Below, piece by piece: positions 15,439 to 24,013 of a stretch of 64,000 nt of DNA. This DNA is from Butyricicoccus sp. Marseille-Q5471 (lineage in GTDB: Bacteria; Bacillota; Clostridia; Oscillospirales; Butyricicoccaceae). Where the stretch lies: the NCBI RefSeq assembly GCF_951230135.1, contig NZ_CATNVC010000001.1, forward strand, positions 416,608-480,607. The letters run 5' to 3'. The stretch's first letter is position 1; each line of letters opens with the position of its first letter. The notes under the pieces are model-generated. The model saw only the letters and a program-made list of their open reading frames with translations. It did no database searches and was not told the origin of the DNA. The position numbers were made by a program, and so were the translations under genes.

Positions 15439-18012
15439 TTACCGCTTGCTCAGCGCACGGATAACCTCATCCAGATGCTGATTGGTTTGGTCGACCTCCC
15501 AACGCAGGTCGCCGGCCGACAGGCGCTCTGCGCCGTGACCGAGAATGATCATCTGCTCCAACGCGTCCGAGGTCGCCACCCGTACGCGGTGTGTGCGAGA
15601 CAAATCATAGGATGTCTGCTCAATATACATATCTGCGGTTTCCGCTTCCTTGGTGTACACCACATCCAAATTGAATTGTTTTTCCACCGAGCCCGTGCCG
15701 CCCTTTACCTTATAAGCATCAAACACCACAATGACGCGGCATTTCCGCACGCTCTGAAAATTGCTCATCAGGTTGAGAAGCGCGGCGCGGGCGGCATTCA
15801 AATCGGTCGCTGCAATGGTTTTCAGCTCATCCCATGCAAAAATGATGTTGTAGCCGTCAACAAGCAGATAATCGTCCCGCCGGATACGTGTCAGCGGAAG
15901 CGGATCGGCCTCCACAAGCGGCTTCCTGCTTTGCTGAAAGGCCTCCAAACCGCGGTTTTTGACCGGGCCATAGGTGCGCTCGAATAGCGCCTGCAGCTCC
16001 TGCTCCGCTTCGCGCCCCATGGCAGGCGCGGCGGATGTCCGCACCGGGGCGGGCACGTCCTGCTCCGGCTCACGCTCCAAACGCAGACCCGCGTCGACAT
16101 GGGCGTGCGCCTTCACCTCGTCCCACTTGACCGTGTAACCCGCGCCATGCGAACAGAACACCGAATCCGGCGGGTTTTCCGTGTCGCGTGCGGCATCATA
16201 TCCGCACGCTGCAATCACTTCGTCCGCATTATGGCAGGGCTGATAACCGCCCAATGTGCAGGACAGCCTGCCCAATCCCTTGGTGTAGGCCGCCACCTCC
16301 GTCCAATAGTTGCGCATCGCCGAAACCGGCGCAAAGCCGGTTAGCACGGTGAGGTCACTTGCGGGTTGGGGGGTATCAAATGTGCCGTTCATGCGCTGAA
16401 TATCGGTCATTGCGCGGCCGACTGCGTCGGCAGGCAGCTCGAGTCGGAAGGCGTAGTACGGTTCCAGCAGCATACTTTCGGCCTGCATCAGTCCCTGCCG
16501 CACGGCGCGGTAGGTCGCCTGACGGAAATCGCCGCCCTCGGTGTGCTTGACATGCGCCCGTCCGGCGAGCAGCGTGAGTTTCACATCGGTAATCGGCGCG
16601 CCAATCAGCACACCGGGATGCTCCCGCTCCTCCAAATGGGTCAGCACAAGCCGCTGCCAGTTGAGGTCGAGATTGTCCACACTGCACGCGCTGTCAAGGC
16701 ACAGACCGCTGCCGCGCTCACCCGGCTCGAGCAGCAAATGCACCTCGGCATAGTGACGCAGCGGCTCAAAATGGCCAATACCGATGACCGTATTTGCAAT
16801 GGTTTCCTTATAAACGATGTTGCCCTCGTCGAATGACACGGCAATGCCGAACCGCTCCGCAATCAAGCGCGTGAGGATTTCAAGCTGCACCTCGCCCATC
16901 AATTGCAGGTGGATTTCACCCAGCGCCTCGTTCCAGACGATGTGCAGCTGGGGGTCTTCCTCCTCCAGCTGACGCAGATTTTGCAGCATGACATGTGCGT
17001 CGCATCCTTCGGGCAGCCGCATGCGGTAGGTCAGCACAGGCGTGAGCACGGGCGGCAGCGACGCCGATTCCGCTCCCAATCCTACACCGGGCACGGTGTG
17101 CGTCAGTCCGGTCACCGCGCAGACCGTTCCGGCCTCTGCCCTCTCGACGGTCCGGAACTTCGCACCCGAATAAATACGAATTTGGTTGACCTTTTCCTGC
17201 CAGCCGCCGTCCGCTTCACCGGACAGCTGATCCTTGACCGAAAGCGTCCCGCCCGTCACCTTGAGATAGGTCAGGCGGTTGCCCTGCGGGTCACGGGCGA
17301 TTTTAAAGACCCGCGCCGCAAACGCTGCGCCGTACGAGGGCGAGCGCGCATAGCGGGACAGGCCCTCCAAGAACTCGTCCACACCCGAAAGCCCCAGCGC
17401 CGATCCGAAAAAGCACGGGAACACTCGCCGTTCAGCAACGAGTGCGGCGATATCCGACGCTTCAATCGTTCCGCCTTCTAAATGCCGTTCAAGCAGCGCC
17501 TCGTCGCACAGGGCAAGGCTCTCCTGCAGCGTGTCGACGTCGACGCCAAAATCGATGCAGCCGTCTCCCAGACGTGCCCGCAGTTCTCCGAGTAGCGCGG
17601 CACGGTCGGCGCCCGCCAAATCCATTTTATTGATAAAGACAAAGGTCGGAATGCCATGCTGTGCAAGCAGCCGCCACAGCGTCTGCGTATGTCCCTGCAC
17701 GCCGTCCGTACCGCTGACCACTAAAACCGCGCAGTCGAGCACCTGCAGGGTGCGCTCCATCTCGGCTGAGAAATCCACGTGGCCGGGCGTGTCGAGCAGC
17801 GTCACCGTGGTGTCCTGCAGCTGAAACACCGCCTGCTTGGAGAAAATCGTAATGCCGCGCTCCCGCTCCAAATCACCGGTATCCAGAAACGCGTCCCGAT
17901 GGTCGACGCGGCCGAGCTTTTTCAGTGCACCCGCGCGGTACAGCATCGCTTCCGACAGCGTGGTCTTGCCCGCGTCCACATGGGCCAATATTCCGATTGC
18001 AAGTCTTTTCAT
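15439..18012 (-). CDS. EF-G/TetM-like translational GTPase fused to a Rae1/YacP-type NYN nuclease domain
   Basis: An 857-residue two-part protein. Residues 1-~640 are a ribosomal-protection-type EF-G paralog: G1 AHVDAGKTT (10-18), switch I RERGITI, G3 DTPGHVDF, G4 NKMD and G5 GSA, followed by EF-G domains II-V. A ~70-residue linker follows, then residues ~712-857 form a NYN/PIN-like domain with LLVDGYNIIFAWDELK, VIVVFDAYKVKG, ETADMYIE and ATSDALEQ. These are the four acidic sites and sequence pattern of B. subtilis YacP (Rae1), which enters the ribosomal A site and cuts mRNA. The ATG at 18012 places G1 where the family has it; an ATG at 18054 is an alternative (neither has a strong site). Tetracycline resistance is not implied. 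I infer ribosome binding coupled to mRNA or tRNA cleavage. Confidence 0.88.
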   Translation of the reverse strand: MKRLAIGILAHVDAGKTTLSEAMLYRAGALKKLGRVDHRDAFLDTGDLERERGITIFSKQAVFQLQDTTVTLLDTPGHVDFSAEMERTLQVLDCAVLVVSGTDGVQGHTQTLWRLLAQHGIPTFVFINKMDLAGADRAALLGELRARLGDGCIDFGVDVDTLQESLALCDEALLERHLEGGTIEASDIAALVAERRVFPCFFGSALGLSGVDEFLEGLSRYARSPSYGAAFAARVFKIARDPQGNRLTYLKVTGGTLSVKDQLSGEADGGWQEKVNQIRIYSGAKFRTVERAEAGTVCAVTGLTHTVPGVGLGAESASLPPVLTPVLTYRMRLPEGCDAHVMLQNLRQLEEEDPQLHIVWNEALGEIHLQLMGEVQLEILTRLIAERFGIAVSFDEGNIVYKETIANTVIGIGHFEPLRHYAEVHLLLEPGERGSGLCLDSACSVDNLDLNWQRLVLTHLEEREHPGVLIGAPITDVKLTLLAGRAHVKHTEGGDFRQATYRAVRQGLMQAESMLLEPYYAFRLELPADAVGRAMTDIQRMNGTFDTPQPASDLTVLTGFAPVSAMRNYWTEVAAYTKGLGRLSCTLGGYQPCHNADEVIAACGYDAARDTENPPDSVFCSHGAGYTVKWDEVKAHAHVDAGLRLEREPEQDVPAPVRTSAAPAMGREAEQELQALFERTYGPVKNRGLEAFQQSRKPLVEADPLPLTRIRRDDYLLVDGYNIIFAWDELKTIAATDLNAARAALLNLMSNFQSVRKCRVIVVFDAYKVKGGTGSVEKQFNLDVVYTKEAETADMYIEQTSYDLSRTHRVRVATSDALEQMIILGHGAERLSAGDLRWEVDQTNQHLDEVIRALSKR

Positions 18013-18136
18013 GATCGTATTCCATGCCGTTCTCAGTTTATTCAGTGCTTTCATTCTACCACAGTCCGCATGAAAATACCAGAAATCCGCACCGCCGCCC
18101 GCTGCGCAGCATAAGATAGAAACGAGGTGGTAACTC

Positions 18137-18709
18137 TTGGGTATCCGAATTTTTATCGATCAGGGGCACAACCCGAGCGGTCCGAACACCGGTGCGGAAG
18201 GCAACGGTCTGCGCGAGCAGGATATAACCTACATTGTCGGCGTTTATCTGGCCGACATGCTGCGTGCCGACCCGCGTTTTGATGTGCGGCTCAGCCGCAA
18301 CTCCCCCACCGAGATTCTCGGCACGAGCAACACGACCAGCCTTGCCGCCCGCGTCAATGCAGCCAACAGCTGGCCCGCCGATTATTTTATCAGCATTCAC
18401 TGTAACGCCAACACCAATCCAGCGATTAACGGAACCGAAGTATACGTCTACCGTGAAAATACGCAATCCTACTGGCTGGCACAGCATGTGCTGCGCGGCG
18501 TGGTCGAGCGCGTGGGCACGCGAGATAACGGTGTACGGCTCAATCCAGGTCTGTACGTGCTGCGAAAAACAAATATGCCATCCATCTTAGTGGAACTGGC
18601 CTATCTGACCAACACGTCTGACGCGGAAAAGCTGCGCGATGATCCCTACGGCTTTGCACAAGGCATTTATAACGGACTGCTCAGTTATTTTGGCTTCATG
18701 CCCCTCTAA
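18137..18709 (+). CDS. N-acetylmuramoyl-L-alanine amidase (Amidase_3)
   Basis: A 190-residue zinc amidase that cleaves the MurNAc-L-Ala bond of peptidoglycan. The Amidase_3 fold runs the full length: IFIDQGHNP (first Zn His), GLREQDI (Zn Glu), FISIHCNAN (second Zn His) and the catalytic Glu in SILVELAYLTN. There is no signal peptide, membrane segment or SH3/SPOR wall-binding domain, unusual for a vegetative autolysin. It may act after sporulation-type or other non-classical release, or in the mother cell. The start is a TTG at 18137 with GAGGTGG six bases upstream. It is a single gene, closed by a terminator, and divergent from the GTPase-nuclease fusion gene. Confidence 0.9.
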   Translation: MGIRIFIDQGHNPSGPNTGAEGNGLREQDITYIVGVYLADMLRADPRFDVRLSRNSPTEILGTSNTTSLAARVNAANSWPADYFISIHCNANTNPAINGTEVYVYRENTQSYWLAQHVLRGVVERVGTRDNGVRLNPGLYVLRKTNMPSILVELAYLTNTSDAEKLRDDPYGFAQGIYNGLLSYFGFMPL

Positions 18710-18712
18710 TAG

Positions 18713-18742
18713 ACAAAACCCCTCCATTTGGAGGGGTTTTGT
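18713..18742. terminator. Bidirectional terminator between amidase and uxuB
   Basis: Perfect 13-base stem ACAAAACCCCTCC/GGAGGGGTTTTGT with ATTT loop; works for both convergent genes. Confidence 0.85.
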
Positions 18743-18752
18743 TTGCTTGGTT

Positions 18753-19607
18753 TTATACGCCCGAATAGGCCGAGAATCCGCCGTCAATCGGAATGCATAC
18801 GCCGGTAATGAAGCTCGCCGCTCGGTTGTTGAGCAGGAAAAGCACCGCACCCACCAGTTCCTCCAACTCGCCGAAGCGACCCATCGGCGTACCGTTTAGA
18901 ATTTTCTTGGTACGCGGGGTAGGCGTGCCGTCCTCGTTAAAGAGCAGCCCGCGGTTCTGGTTGCCGACGAAGAAGCCGGGCGCAATCGCGTTGACGCGGA
19001 TGCCGCTGCCCGCAAAGTAGGTCGCAAGCCACTCGGTGAAGTTTACAACTGCCGCCTTCGCGCCCGAATAAGCCGGAATCTTGGTCAGCGGCGTGTAGGC
19101 GTTCATCGATGCGATATTGAGGATGTTGCCGCCCTCGCGCTCGAGCATATCGGCCGCAAATACCTGCGTCGGCAACAGCGTGCCGAGGAAGTTGAGCGCG
19201 AAGACGAATTCAACACCCGCCTTATCCAGATCGAAAAAGGTCTTGCAGTTTTCAATCTCTTTGACCTCATGGTGAAATTCGTTGTCGGTTGTTGCGCGCG
19301 GATTATTGCCGCCCGCACCATTGATCAGCACATCGCACAGGCCGAGATCAGCCTTGACCCGCTCGTGCACGTTTTCCAAATCGGCACGCTCGAGGACATT
19401 TGCCTTGTAGGCCCGCGCCGTGCCGCCTGCCGCGTTAATTTTGTCGGCAACGGCCTGCGCCGCCGCATCGTTCAGGTCGAGCAGGGCAATTTTTCCGCCT
19501 GCCGCGGCCAGCTTTTCGGCAAACATGCCGCAAATTGCGCCGCCCGCGCCTGTGATGACGCAGACCTTACCGGTCAAATCGGTATTCAGAACGTTGTTTT
19601 CCATCAT
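18753..19607 (-). CDS. uxuB: SDR-type D-mannonate oxidoreductase (fructuronate reductase)
   Basis: A 284-residue short-chain dehydrogenase predicted to interconvert D-fructuronate and D-mannonate with NAD(H). The coenzyme motif is VITGAGGAICGMFAEKL, with NGAGG downstream. The catalytic set is Ser in NIASMNAY and YSGAK (Tyr/Lys). It is the SDR type found in Firmicutes, not the long-chain polyol dehydrogenase UxuB of E. coli. The start is the ATG at 19607 with AAGGGGA eight bases upstream; ATGs at 19625 and 19628 lie beyond it without a site. It follows uxuA by 21 bases, and the pair makes KDG for the kdgK/kdgA operon encoded divergently beyond the IclR gene. Fructuronate is inferred from that context. 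Confidence 0.87.
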   Translation of the reverse strand: MMENNVLNTDLTGKVCVITGAGGAICGMFAEKLAAAGGKIALLDLNDAAAQAVADKINAAGGTARAYKANVLERADLENVHERVKADLGLCDVLINGAGGNNPRATTDNEFHHEVKEIENCKTFFDLDKAGVEFVFALNFLGTLLPTQVFAADMLEREGGNILNIASMNAYTPLTKIPAYSGAKAAVVNFTEWLATYFAGSGIRVNAIAPGFFVGNQNRGLLFNEDGTPTPRTKKILNGTPMGRFGELEELVGAVLFLLNNRAASFITGVCIPIDGGFSAYSGV

Positions 19608-19628
19608 GATAGTATCCCCTTTCATCAT

Positions 19629-20675
19629 TCAGCGTGCGTTTTTTTCACAGGCCTCGAACAGCCCGTTGAGATAAGTAGCGCCCAGTGCGCGGTCGTACAA
19701 GCCGTAGCCGGGTTTGCCTGTCTCGCCCCAAATCATGCGGCCGTGGTCGGGACGGACATAGCCGTCAAATCCGGTTTCGACCAGTGCGCGAACAATCTCA
19801 TACATATCGAGGCTGCCGCAGCACGACAGATGCGCGCGCTCCTCAAAGGAATCGTCCTCCATGATTTTGACATTGCGCATGTGCATAAACCCAATGCGGT
19901 TCATGGCCGAATACTTGCGCGTCAGCTTGACGACATCGTTAAACTTGGCACAGCCAAGCGAGCCGGTGCACAGGCACAGCGCGTTGGCCGGTGAATCATA
20001 GAGCGCAAGCATACGGTCAAGGTTTGGCTCGCAGGTGATGATGCGCGGCAGGCCAAAAATCGGATACGGGGGATCATCGGGGTGGATTGCCATGACCACG
20101 CCGCACTCCTCAGCAACCGGAATGACCTTGTTGAGGAACGTTTCGAGATTTTTCCACAGCCCTTCCTCACCCAGCTCACCGTAAGCGCGAATCAGCTCGC
20201 GCACCTCGTCCTTCGAGTAGCTCGAATCCCAGCCGGGCAGGTTGATGTCGTCGGTCAGCGGGTCAAGACCGCGCATCTGCTCCCAGTACATGACAAGGCT
20301 GGTCGAGCCGTCCGCTGCCTTTTTGTCAAGCTGGGTGCGCGTCCAGTCGAACACGGGCATGAAATTGTAGGTGACACACTTAATGCCGTATTTGGCGCAG
20401 CGGCGAATGTTCTCACAGTACACATCGAGCAGCCGGTCACAGTCGCCGCGGCCGAGCTTGATGTCCTCATGCACTGGAATGGATTCGACTACGTCGAAAA
20501 TTAAACCGTGCGCGTCACAGTCGGCCTTCATTTTTGCAAGGCTCTCCTCGGGCCAGACCTCGCCCGGCTTGACATCATAAACGGCGGAAACAATCGAGCG
20601 CATGCCCGGGATTTGGCTGATGTACTCCAGCGAAACCGGATCGGATTCGCCGTACCAACGGAAGGATAATTTCAT
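19629..20675 (-). CDS. uxuA: Mannonate dehydratase
   Basis: A 348-residue enzyme that dehydrates D-mannonate to 2-keto-3-deoxygluconate (KDG), using Mn2+ or Fe2+ in a TIM barrel. Family landmarks are FRWYGESDPVSLEYISQIP at the N terminus, VESIPVHEDIKLG, TYNFMPVFDWTRT, MAIHPDDPPYPIFGLPR, LCTGSLG, FMHMRNVK and the C-terminal RPDHGRMIWGE; the His and Asp residues of HPDD, HMRN and RPDHG supply metal ligands. Length is typical. The ATG at 20675 has AGGAGG upstream. It is the first gene of a uxuA-uxuB operon next to the IclR regulator gene. I did not find the IclR-type operator seen before kdgA in the 272-base upstream gap. Confidence 0.95.
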   Translation of the reverse strand: MKLSFRWYGESDPVSLEYISQIPGMRSIVSAVYDVKPGEVWPEESLAKMKADCDAHGLIFDVVESIPVHEDIKLGRGDCDRLLDVYCENIRRCAKYGIKCVTYNFMPVFDWTRTQLDKKAADGSTSLVMYWEQMRGLDPLTDDINLPGWDSSYSKDEVRELIRAYGELGEEGLWKNLETFLNKVIPVAEECGVVMAIHPDDPPYPIFGLPRIITCEPNLDRMLALYDSPANALCLCTGSLGCAKFNDVVKLTRKYSAMNRIGFMHMRNVKIMEDDSFEERAHLSCCGSLDMYEIVRALVETGFDGYVRPDHGRMIWGETGKPGYGLYDRALGATYLNGLFEACEKNAR

Positions 20676-20890
20676 AAAATGCCTCCTATTTTTTGATTAG
20701 CTTGACGGATGACGGCGGTACGTTCTCATTTGTCAGCGGGTTCTCTTAACTTGCCTTAAGTATAGCAGTCCATCCCGTTCATTCTCTCGGTGTATCCTGC
20801 TTCAAACCTAGTGAAAATTGCGATTAAATTTTAAAGTGCACAAGTCCCAAGCGCCCGCATTATTGATGTTGCACAAGGTTTTACCGCATA

Positions 20891-20935
20891 AAAAAAGAGA
20901 CGCTGCCCACAGCAAGGGGCAGCGTCTCTTTTTTA
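20891..20935 (-). terminator. Intrinsic terminator of the IclR gene
   Basis: 13-base stem AGAGACGCTGCCC/GGGCAGCGTCTCT with A-run and T-run flanks. The rest of 20676-20947 is the uxuAB upstream region. Confidence 0.88.
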
Positions 20936-20947
20936 TCCTTCAACCGG

Positions 20948-21712
20948 TCATGCGCCAAGTACGGCGGCAATCTCATCGCGCGCGGTCAGCAGCATTGCAC
21001 TGAGCTCGCGCACGCGTTCATTTGACATACGCGACAGCGGCGCCGAAATCGACAGCGCATAAGCCGCACGTCCCGAATAGTCCGGGATAGCAGCTGCAAC
21101 ACAGCGCACGCCCAGTTCATTTTCCTCATTATCCATCGAAACGCCCTCACGCCGAATCGCCGCGATTTCCCGCAGAAACGCCTGCTCGCTCACGATTGTG
21201 TGCTCGGTATAGGCATGCACATCGCTCGCCTGCCAGACCGCGCGCACCTCCTCATCCGACAGGGTGGCCAGGATCGCCTTGCCTACGCCGGTGCAGTACA
21301 GCGGCCGGCGCATGCCGATGCGAGAAAACATGCGAATCGCGCTATGCACGCTGTCCACCTTATGCACGTAGACAATTTCGTTCTGCTCACGCATGACGAG
21401 ATGGACGGTCTCACCCGTCTCGCGGCTCAGCCGCTCCATCGGCACACGGGCACGCTCGACAACGTCAAGGTTGTCTACAATATATCCCGACAGCTCGCAC
21501 AGCCGCATCCCCGGATAGTACACACTGGTCACGCTGTCGTGCTGTACATAGCCGCGCGACGCCATCGCACCCAGCAGCCGGTGCACCGTTGACTTATGCA
21601 AACCGGTTTGGACGCACAGCGCGGCAATCGTCATGCCACCGCGGCTGCGGCACAGTAGTTCAAGCAAATCAAACGCCCGATCGAGCGACTGCACAGAGGA
21701 ATTTTCCGCCAT
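20948..21712 (-). CDS. IclR family regulator of hexuronate/KDG genes (KdgR-like)
   Basis: A 254-residue IclR-type repressor. Residues 8-70 are a winged helix (SLDRAFDLLELL, MTIAALCVQTGLHKSTVHRLLGAM). The rest is the effector domain, with ETVHLVMREQNEIVYVHKVDS, CTGVGKAILATL, ENELGVRCVAAAIPDYSG and YALSISAP. The effector is probably KDG or a phosphorylated relative, as for KdgR. The ATG at 21712 has a GAGGTG site. The gene is divergent from kdgA-VOC-kdgK. Two matching TGAAAC-TTT/ATT-GTTCC boxes in the intergenic region, one by its own start and one just past the kdgA -10, suggest that it represses both itself and the operon. Confidence 0.9.
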   Translation of the reverse strand: MAENSSVQSLDRAFDLLELLCRSRGGMTIAALCVQTGLHKSTVHRLLGAMASRGYVQHDSVTSVYYPGMRLCELSGYIVDNLDVVERARVPMERLSRETGETVHLVMREQNEIVYVHKVDSVHSAIRMFSRIGMRRPLYCTGVGKAILATLSDEEVRAVWQASDVHAYTEHTIVSEQAFLREIAAIRREGVSMDNEENELGVRCVAAAIPDYSGRAAYALSISAPLSRMSNERVRELSAMLLTARDEIAAVLGA

Positions 21713-21736
21713 TTTCCCGCACCTCGTTTTGTATTA

Positions 21737-21751
21737 TGAAACTTTGTTCCA
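21737..21751. promoter_or_regulatory. IclR/KdgR-type operator 1
   Basis: TGAAACTTTGTTCCA, an imperfect palindrome close to the KdgR consensus, 25 bases upstream of the IclR start codon. Confidence 0.65.
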
Positions 21752-21813
21752 TTTTAATTCATTTTACCCAAATTTGCAAGCGCAACTTTGCACAGTTTCT
21801 TTTTTAATTCCTC

Positions 21814-21841
21814 TTGCTTTTTATATGCATCTCGATATAAT
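21814..21841 (+). promoter_or_regulatory. Promoter of the kdgA-VOC-kdgK operon
   Basis: TTGCTT (21814-21819), 16-base spacer, TATAAT (21836-21841). The second operator lies 20 bases downstream of the -10, where binding would block transcription. Confidence 0.65.
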
Positions 21842-21861
21842 GAAAGCATAAATCAGTTTTG

Positions 21862-21876
21862 TGAAACATTGTTCCG
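21862..21876. promoter_or_regulatory. IclR/KdgR-type operator 2
   Basis: TGAAACATTGTTCCG, matching operator 1 at 13 of 15 positions. A further half-site TGAAACATG follows at 21882-21890. Confidence 0.65.
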
Positions 21877-21905
21877 TAATATGAAACATGAAAAGGAGTG
21901 CCCTG

Positions 21906-22550
21906 ATGAACGAGATTGAAAAGCGCGTACAACAGATTGGCGTAGTGCCGGTCATTAAGCTCACCCACCCGGAGAGAGACGCGGCTCCGCTGGCAAAGGC
22001 GCTGACCGAGGGCGGCGTACCGGTTGCAGAGGTCACCTTCCGTGCGGCAGGCGCAGCCATCGCCATCAAGGCGATGTGCGAGACCTGTCCCGATATGCTG
22101 GTCGGCGCGGGCACTGTACTGACGACCGCGCAGGTCGACGAAGCGATTTCCGCCGGTTCACAGTTCATCGTCACCCCCGGCATGGACGCCGACCTGGTGC
22201 GCTACTGCCAGCAGAAGCAGATCGCCATCTTCCCCGGCTGCACCACACCGACCGACTACCACACCGCCTACAAGCTCGGTCTTGAGGTGCTCAAGTTCTT
22301 CCCTGCCGAGCAGTCGGGCGGACTTGCCAAGATCAAGGCCATGAGTGCGCCGTTTCCGATGTTCAAGGTCATGCCGACCGGCGGCATCAGCCTGAAAAAC
22401 CTCGGCGAATACGCCAAGAACTCTGTCATTGCGGCGTGCGGCGGCTCGTACATGGTTACTGCCGAACTGATTGAGGGTCAGCAGTGGGACGAAATCACCG
22501 CACTCTGCCGGCAGTCGGTTGCAATCGTCAAGGAGGCGCGCAATGGCTGA
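21906..22550 (+). CDS. kdgA: KDPG/KHG aldolase
   Basis: A 214-residue class I aldolase that splits 2-keto-3-deoxy-6-phosphogluconate into pyruvate and glyceraldehyde 3-phosphate. Visible family elements are GVVPVIKLTHPE, the catalytic-base Glu region EGGVPVAEVTFR, VGAGTVLT, FIVTPGMD, FPGCTTPTDYHTA and the Schiff-base Lys in LEVLKFFPAEQSGG, then MPTGGIS for phosphate binding. I chose the ATG at 21906 (AAGGAG eight bases upstream) over the open codon at 21888. It is the first gene of the operon and overlaps the VOC gene by eight bases. Together with kdgK and uxuAB it completes hexuronate breakdown. Confidence 0.95.
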   Translation: MNEIEKRVQQIGVVPVIKLTHPERDAAPLAKALTEGGVPVAEVTFRAAGAAIAIKAMCETCPDMLVGAGTVLTTAQVDEAISAGSQFIVTPGMDADLVRYCQQKQIAIFPGCTTPTDYHTAYKLGLEVLKFFPAEQSGGLAKIKAMSAPFPMFKVMPTGGISLKNLGEYAKNSVIAACGGSYMVTAELIEGQQWDEITALCRQSVAIVKEARNG

Positions 22551-22893
22551 GTTTGCGCTCGCACATATCGGCATCAATGCGGAAAACGAAGCGGAAGCAC
22601 GCAAAGCGGCTGAGCTGTTCGGCACACTGTTCGGCTTTCCTGTCAAGGATGGAAACAGCTCCTTGTTCGCGGGTTCCGGCATTGAGGTTATGAAGACGCC
22701 TTACCTCGGCAAAAACGGACACATTGCCATCGGCACGCCCGATGTCGCGGCTGCACAGGCGGAGCTCGAGGCACGCGGCTTTTCGTTCCGCGCCGACTCT
22801 GCGAAATTCCTGCCCGACGGTACGCTCAACGCAATTTATTTGGAACAGGAAATCTGTGGCTTTGCCGTCCATCTGGTCGGCCGAAAAGCCTGA
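22543..22893 (+). CDS. VOC (glyoxalase-fold) protein of the KDG operon
   Basis: A 116-residue single-module vicinal oxygen chelate protein: FALAHIGINAENEAEA (first strand with His), LFGTLFGFPV, FAGSGIEVMK, KNGHIAIGTPDVAAA and IYLEQEICGFAVHLVG (C-terminal Glu and His). The His and Glu positions of a metal-binding glyoxalase fold are partly kept. It starts at ATG 22543 with AGGAGG upstream, inside the end of kdgA, so the two are coupled. Homologous small VOC proteins are found next to KDPG aldolases in Clostridia; their function is unknown. A role in handling a keto-deoxy sugar acid, or in assisting the aldolase, is inference. Confidence 0.85.
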   Translation: MAEFALAHIGINAENEAEARKAAELFGTLFGFPVKDGNSSLFAGSGIEVMKTPYLGKNGHIAIGTPDVAAAQAELEARGFSFRADSAKFLPDGTLNAIYLEQEICGFAVHLVGRKA

Positions 22894-22911
22894 TTACAGG
22901 AGGATATAATT

Positions 22912-23931
22912 ATGAAAGTTGTCACCTTCGGAGAACTGATGCTTCGGCTCGCTCCCAACGGCTATTACCGCTTTTTCCAGGACGACCAGCTGCAGGCCAC
23001 CTTTGGCGGCGGCGAGGCAAACGTTGCCGTTTCGCTCGCAAATTACGGGATGGACGCTTCCTTTGTCACCAAACTTCCTGCGCACGCCATCGGACAGGCG
23101 GCGGTCAACTCGCTGCGCAAGTACGGCGTTGACACCTCCGATATTGTCCGCGGCGGCGACCGCGTCGGCATCTACTTCCTGGAAAAGGGCGCTTCGCAGC
23201 GCGGCTCGGTCTGCATCTATGACCGTGCGCACTCGGCCATTCAGGAGGCGCAGCCCTCTGATTTTGACTGGGATGCGATTTTCGACGGCGCAGACTGGTT
23301 CCATTTCACCGGCATCACGCCGGCACTCGGTGAAAACATGGTGGAAACCTGCAAGCAGGCCTGCATCGCGGCGAAAAAGCACGGTGTGAAAATCTCCTGC
23401 GACCTCAATTACCGCGGTAAGCTCTGGACCCGCGAGCAGGCTCGTGCCGCAATGACCGAGCTGTGCCAGTATGTTGACGTTTGCATTTCCAATGAAGAGG
23501 ACGCCAAGGATGTGTTCGGCATTGAAGCGGAAAACACCGACATTTACGGCGGCAAGCTTGACCACAACGCTTACAAATCCGTTGCAAAGCAGCTGTCAGA
23601 GCAGTTTGGCTTTGAAAAAGTCGCCATTACCCTGCGCACCTCGCTCTCAGCCACTGACAACGACTGGGCAGCTATGCTGTACGACGGCGAAAACTACTGT
23701 TTCTCCAAGGAATATCATCTGCACATCGTCGACCGCGTCGGCGGCGGCGATTCCTTCGGCGGCGGCCTGATTTACGCGCTGCTGTCCGGCAAGGACACAC
23801 AGTCCGCTGTGGAGTTTGCTGTTGCAGCCTCCGCGCTCAAGCACTCGATTGAGGGTGACTATAACCTCGTTTCCGTATCCGAGGTGGAAAAACTCGCCGG
23901 CGGCGACGGCTCGGGCCGTGTGCAGCGCTAA
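22912..23931 (+). CDS. kdgK: 2-keto-3-deoxygluconate kinase
   Basis: A 339-residue PfkB/ribokinase-family sugar kinase that phosphorylates KDG at O6 with ATP. Family motifs are VVTFGELMLRL at the N terminus, FGGGEANVAVSLANYG (substrate loop), ISCDLNYRGKLW, ISNEEDAKDVFG, and the anion-hole/catalytic-base motif DRVGGGDSFGGGLIYAL, in which the usual GAGD is GGGD. Start ATG 22912 has AGGAGG eight bases upstream. It is the last gene of the kdgA operon, followed by a terminator at 24014. Product assignment rests on the kdgA/uxuA neighbours as well as on sequence. Confidence 0.92.
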   Translation: MKVVTFGELMLRLAPNGYYRFFQDDQLQATFGGGEANVAVSLANYGMDASFVTKLPAHAIGQAAVNSLRKYGVDTSDIVRGGDRVGIYFLEKGASQRGSVCIYDRAHSAIQEAQPSDFDWDAIFDGADWFHFTGITPALGENMVETCKQACIAAKKHGVKISCDLNYRGKLWTREQARAAMTELCQYVDVCISNEEDAKDVFGIEAENTDIYGGKLDHNAYKSVAKQLSEQFGFEKVAITLRTSLSATDNDWAAMLYDGENYCFSKEYHLHIVDRVGGGDSFGGGLIYALLSGKDTQSAVEFAVAASALKHSIEGDYNLVSVSEVEKLAGGDGSGRVQR

Positions 23932-24013
23932 TTTCCCTTTTTACACGCCATGCTTAACGGTTCGCCTAAGCCGTTGTGTATGAATAGAATACCTTCCTTT
24001 TTCTCTCAAAAAG

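Noticed and set aside
15439..18012. Tetracycline resistance gene call
   Set aside because: The GTPase part is TetM-like, but the fused nuclease domain and housekeeping context argue against an acquired resistance gene; no mobile element is near.
20676..20947. IclR operator upstream of uxuA
   Set aside because: No TGAAAC-GTTCC type box is present there; only the divergent kdg region has it.
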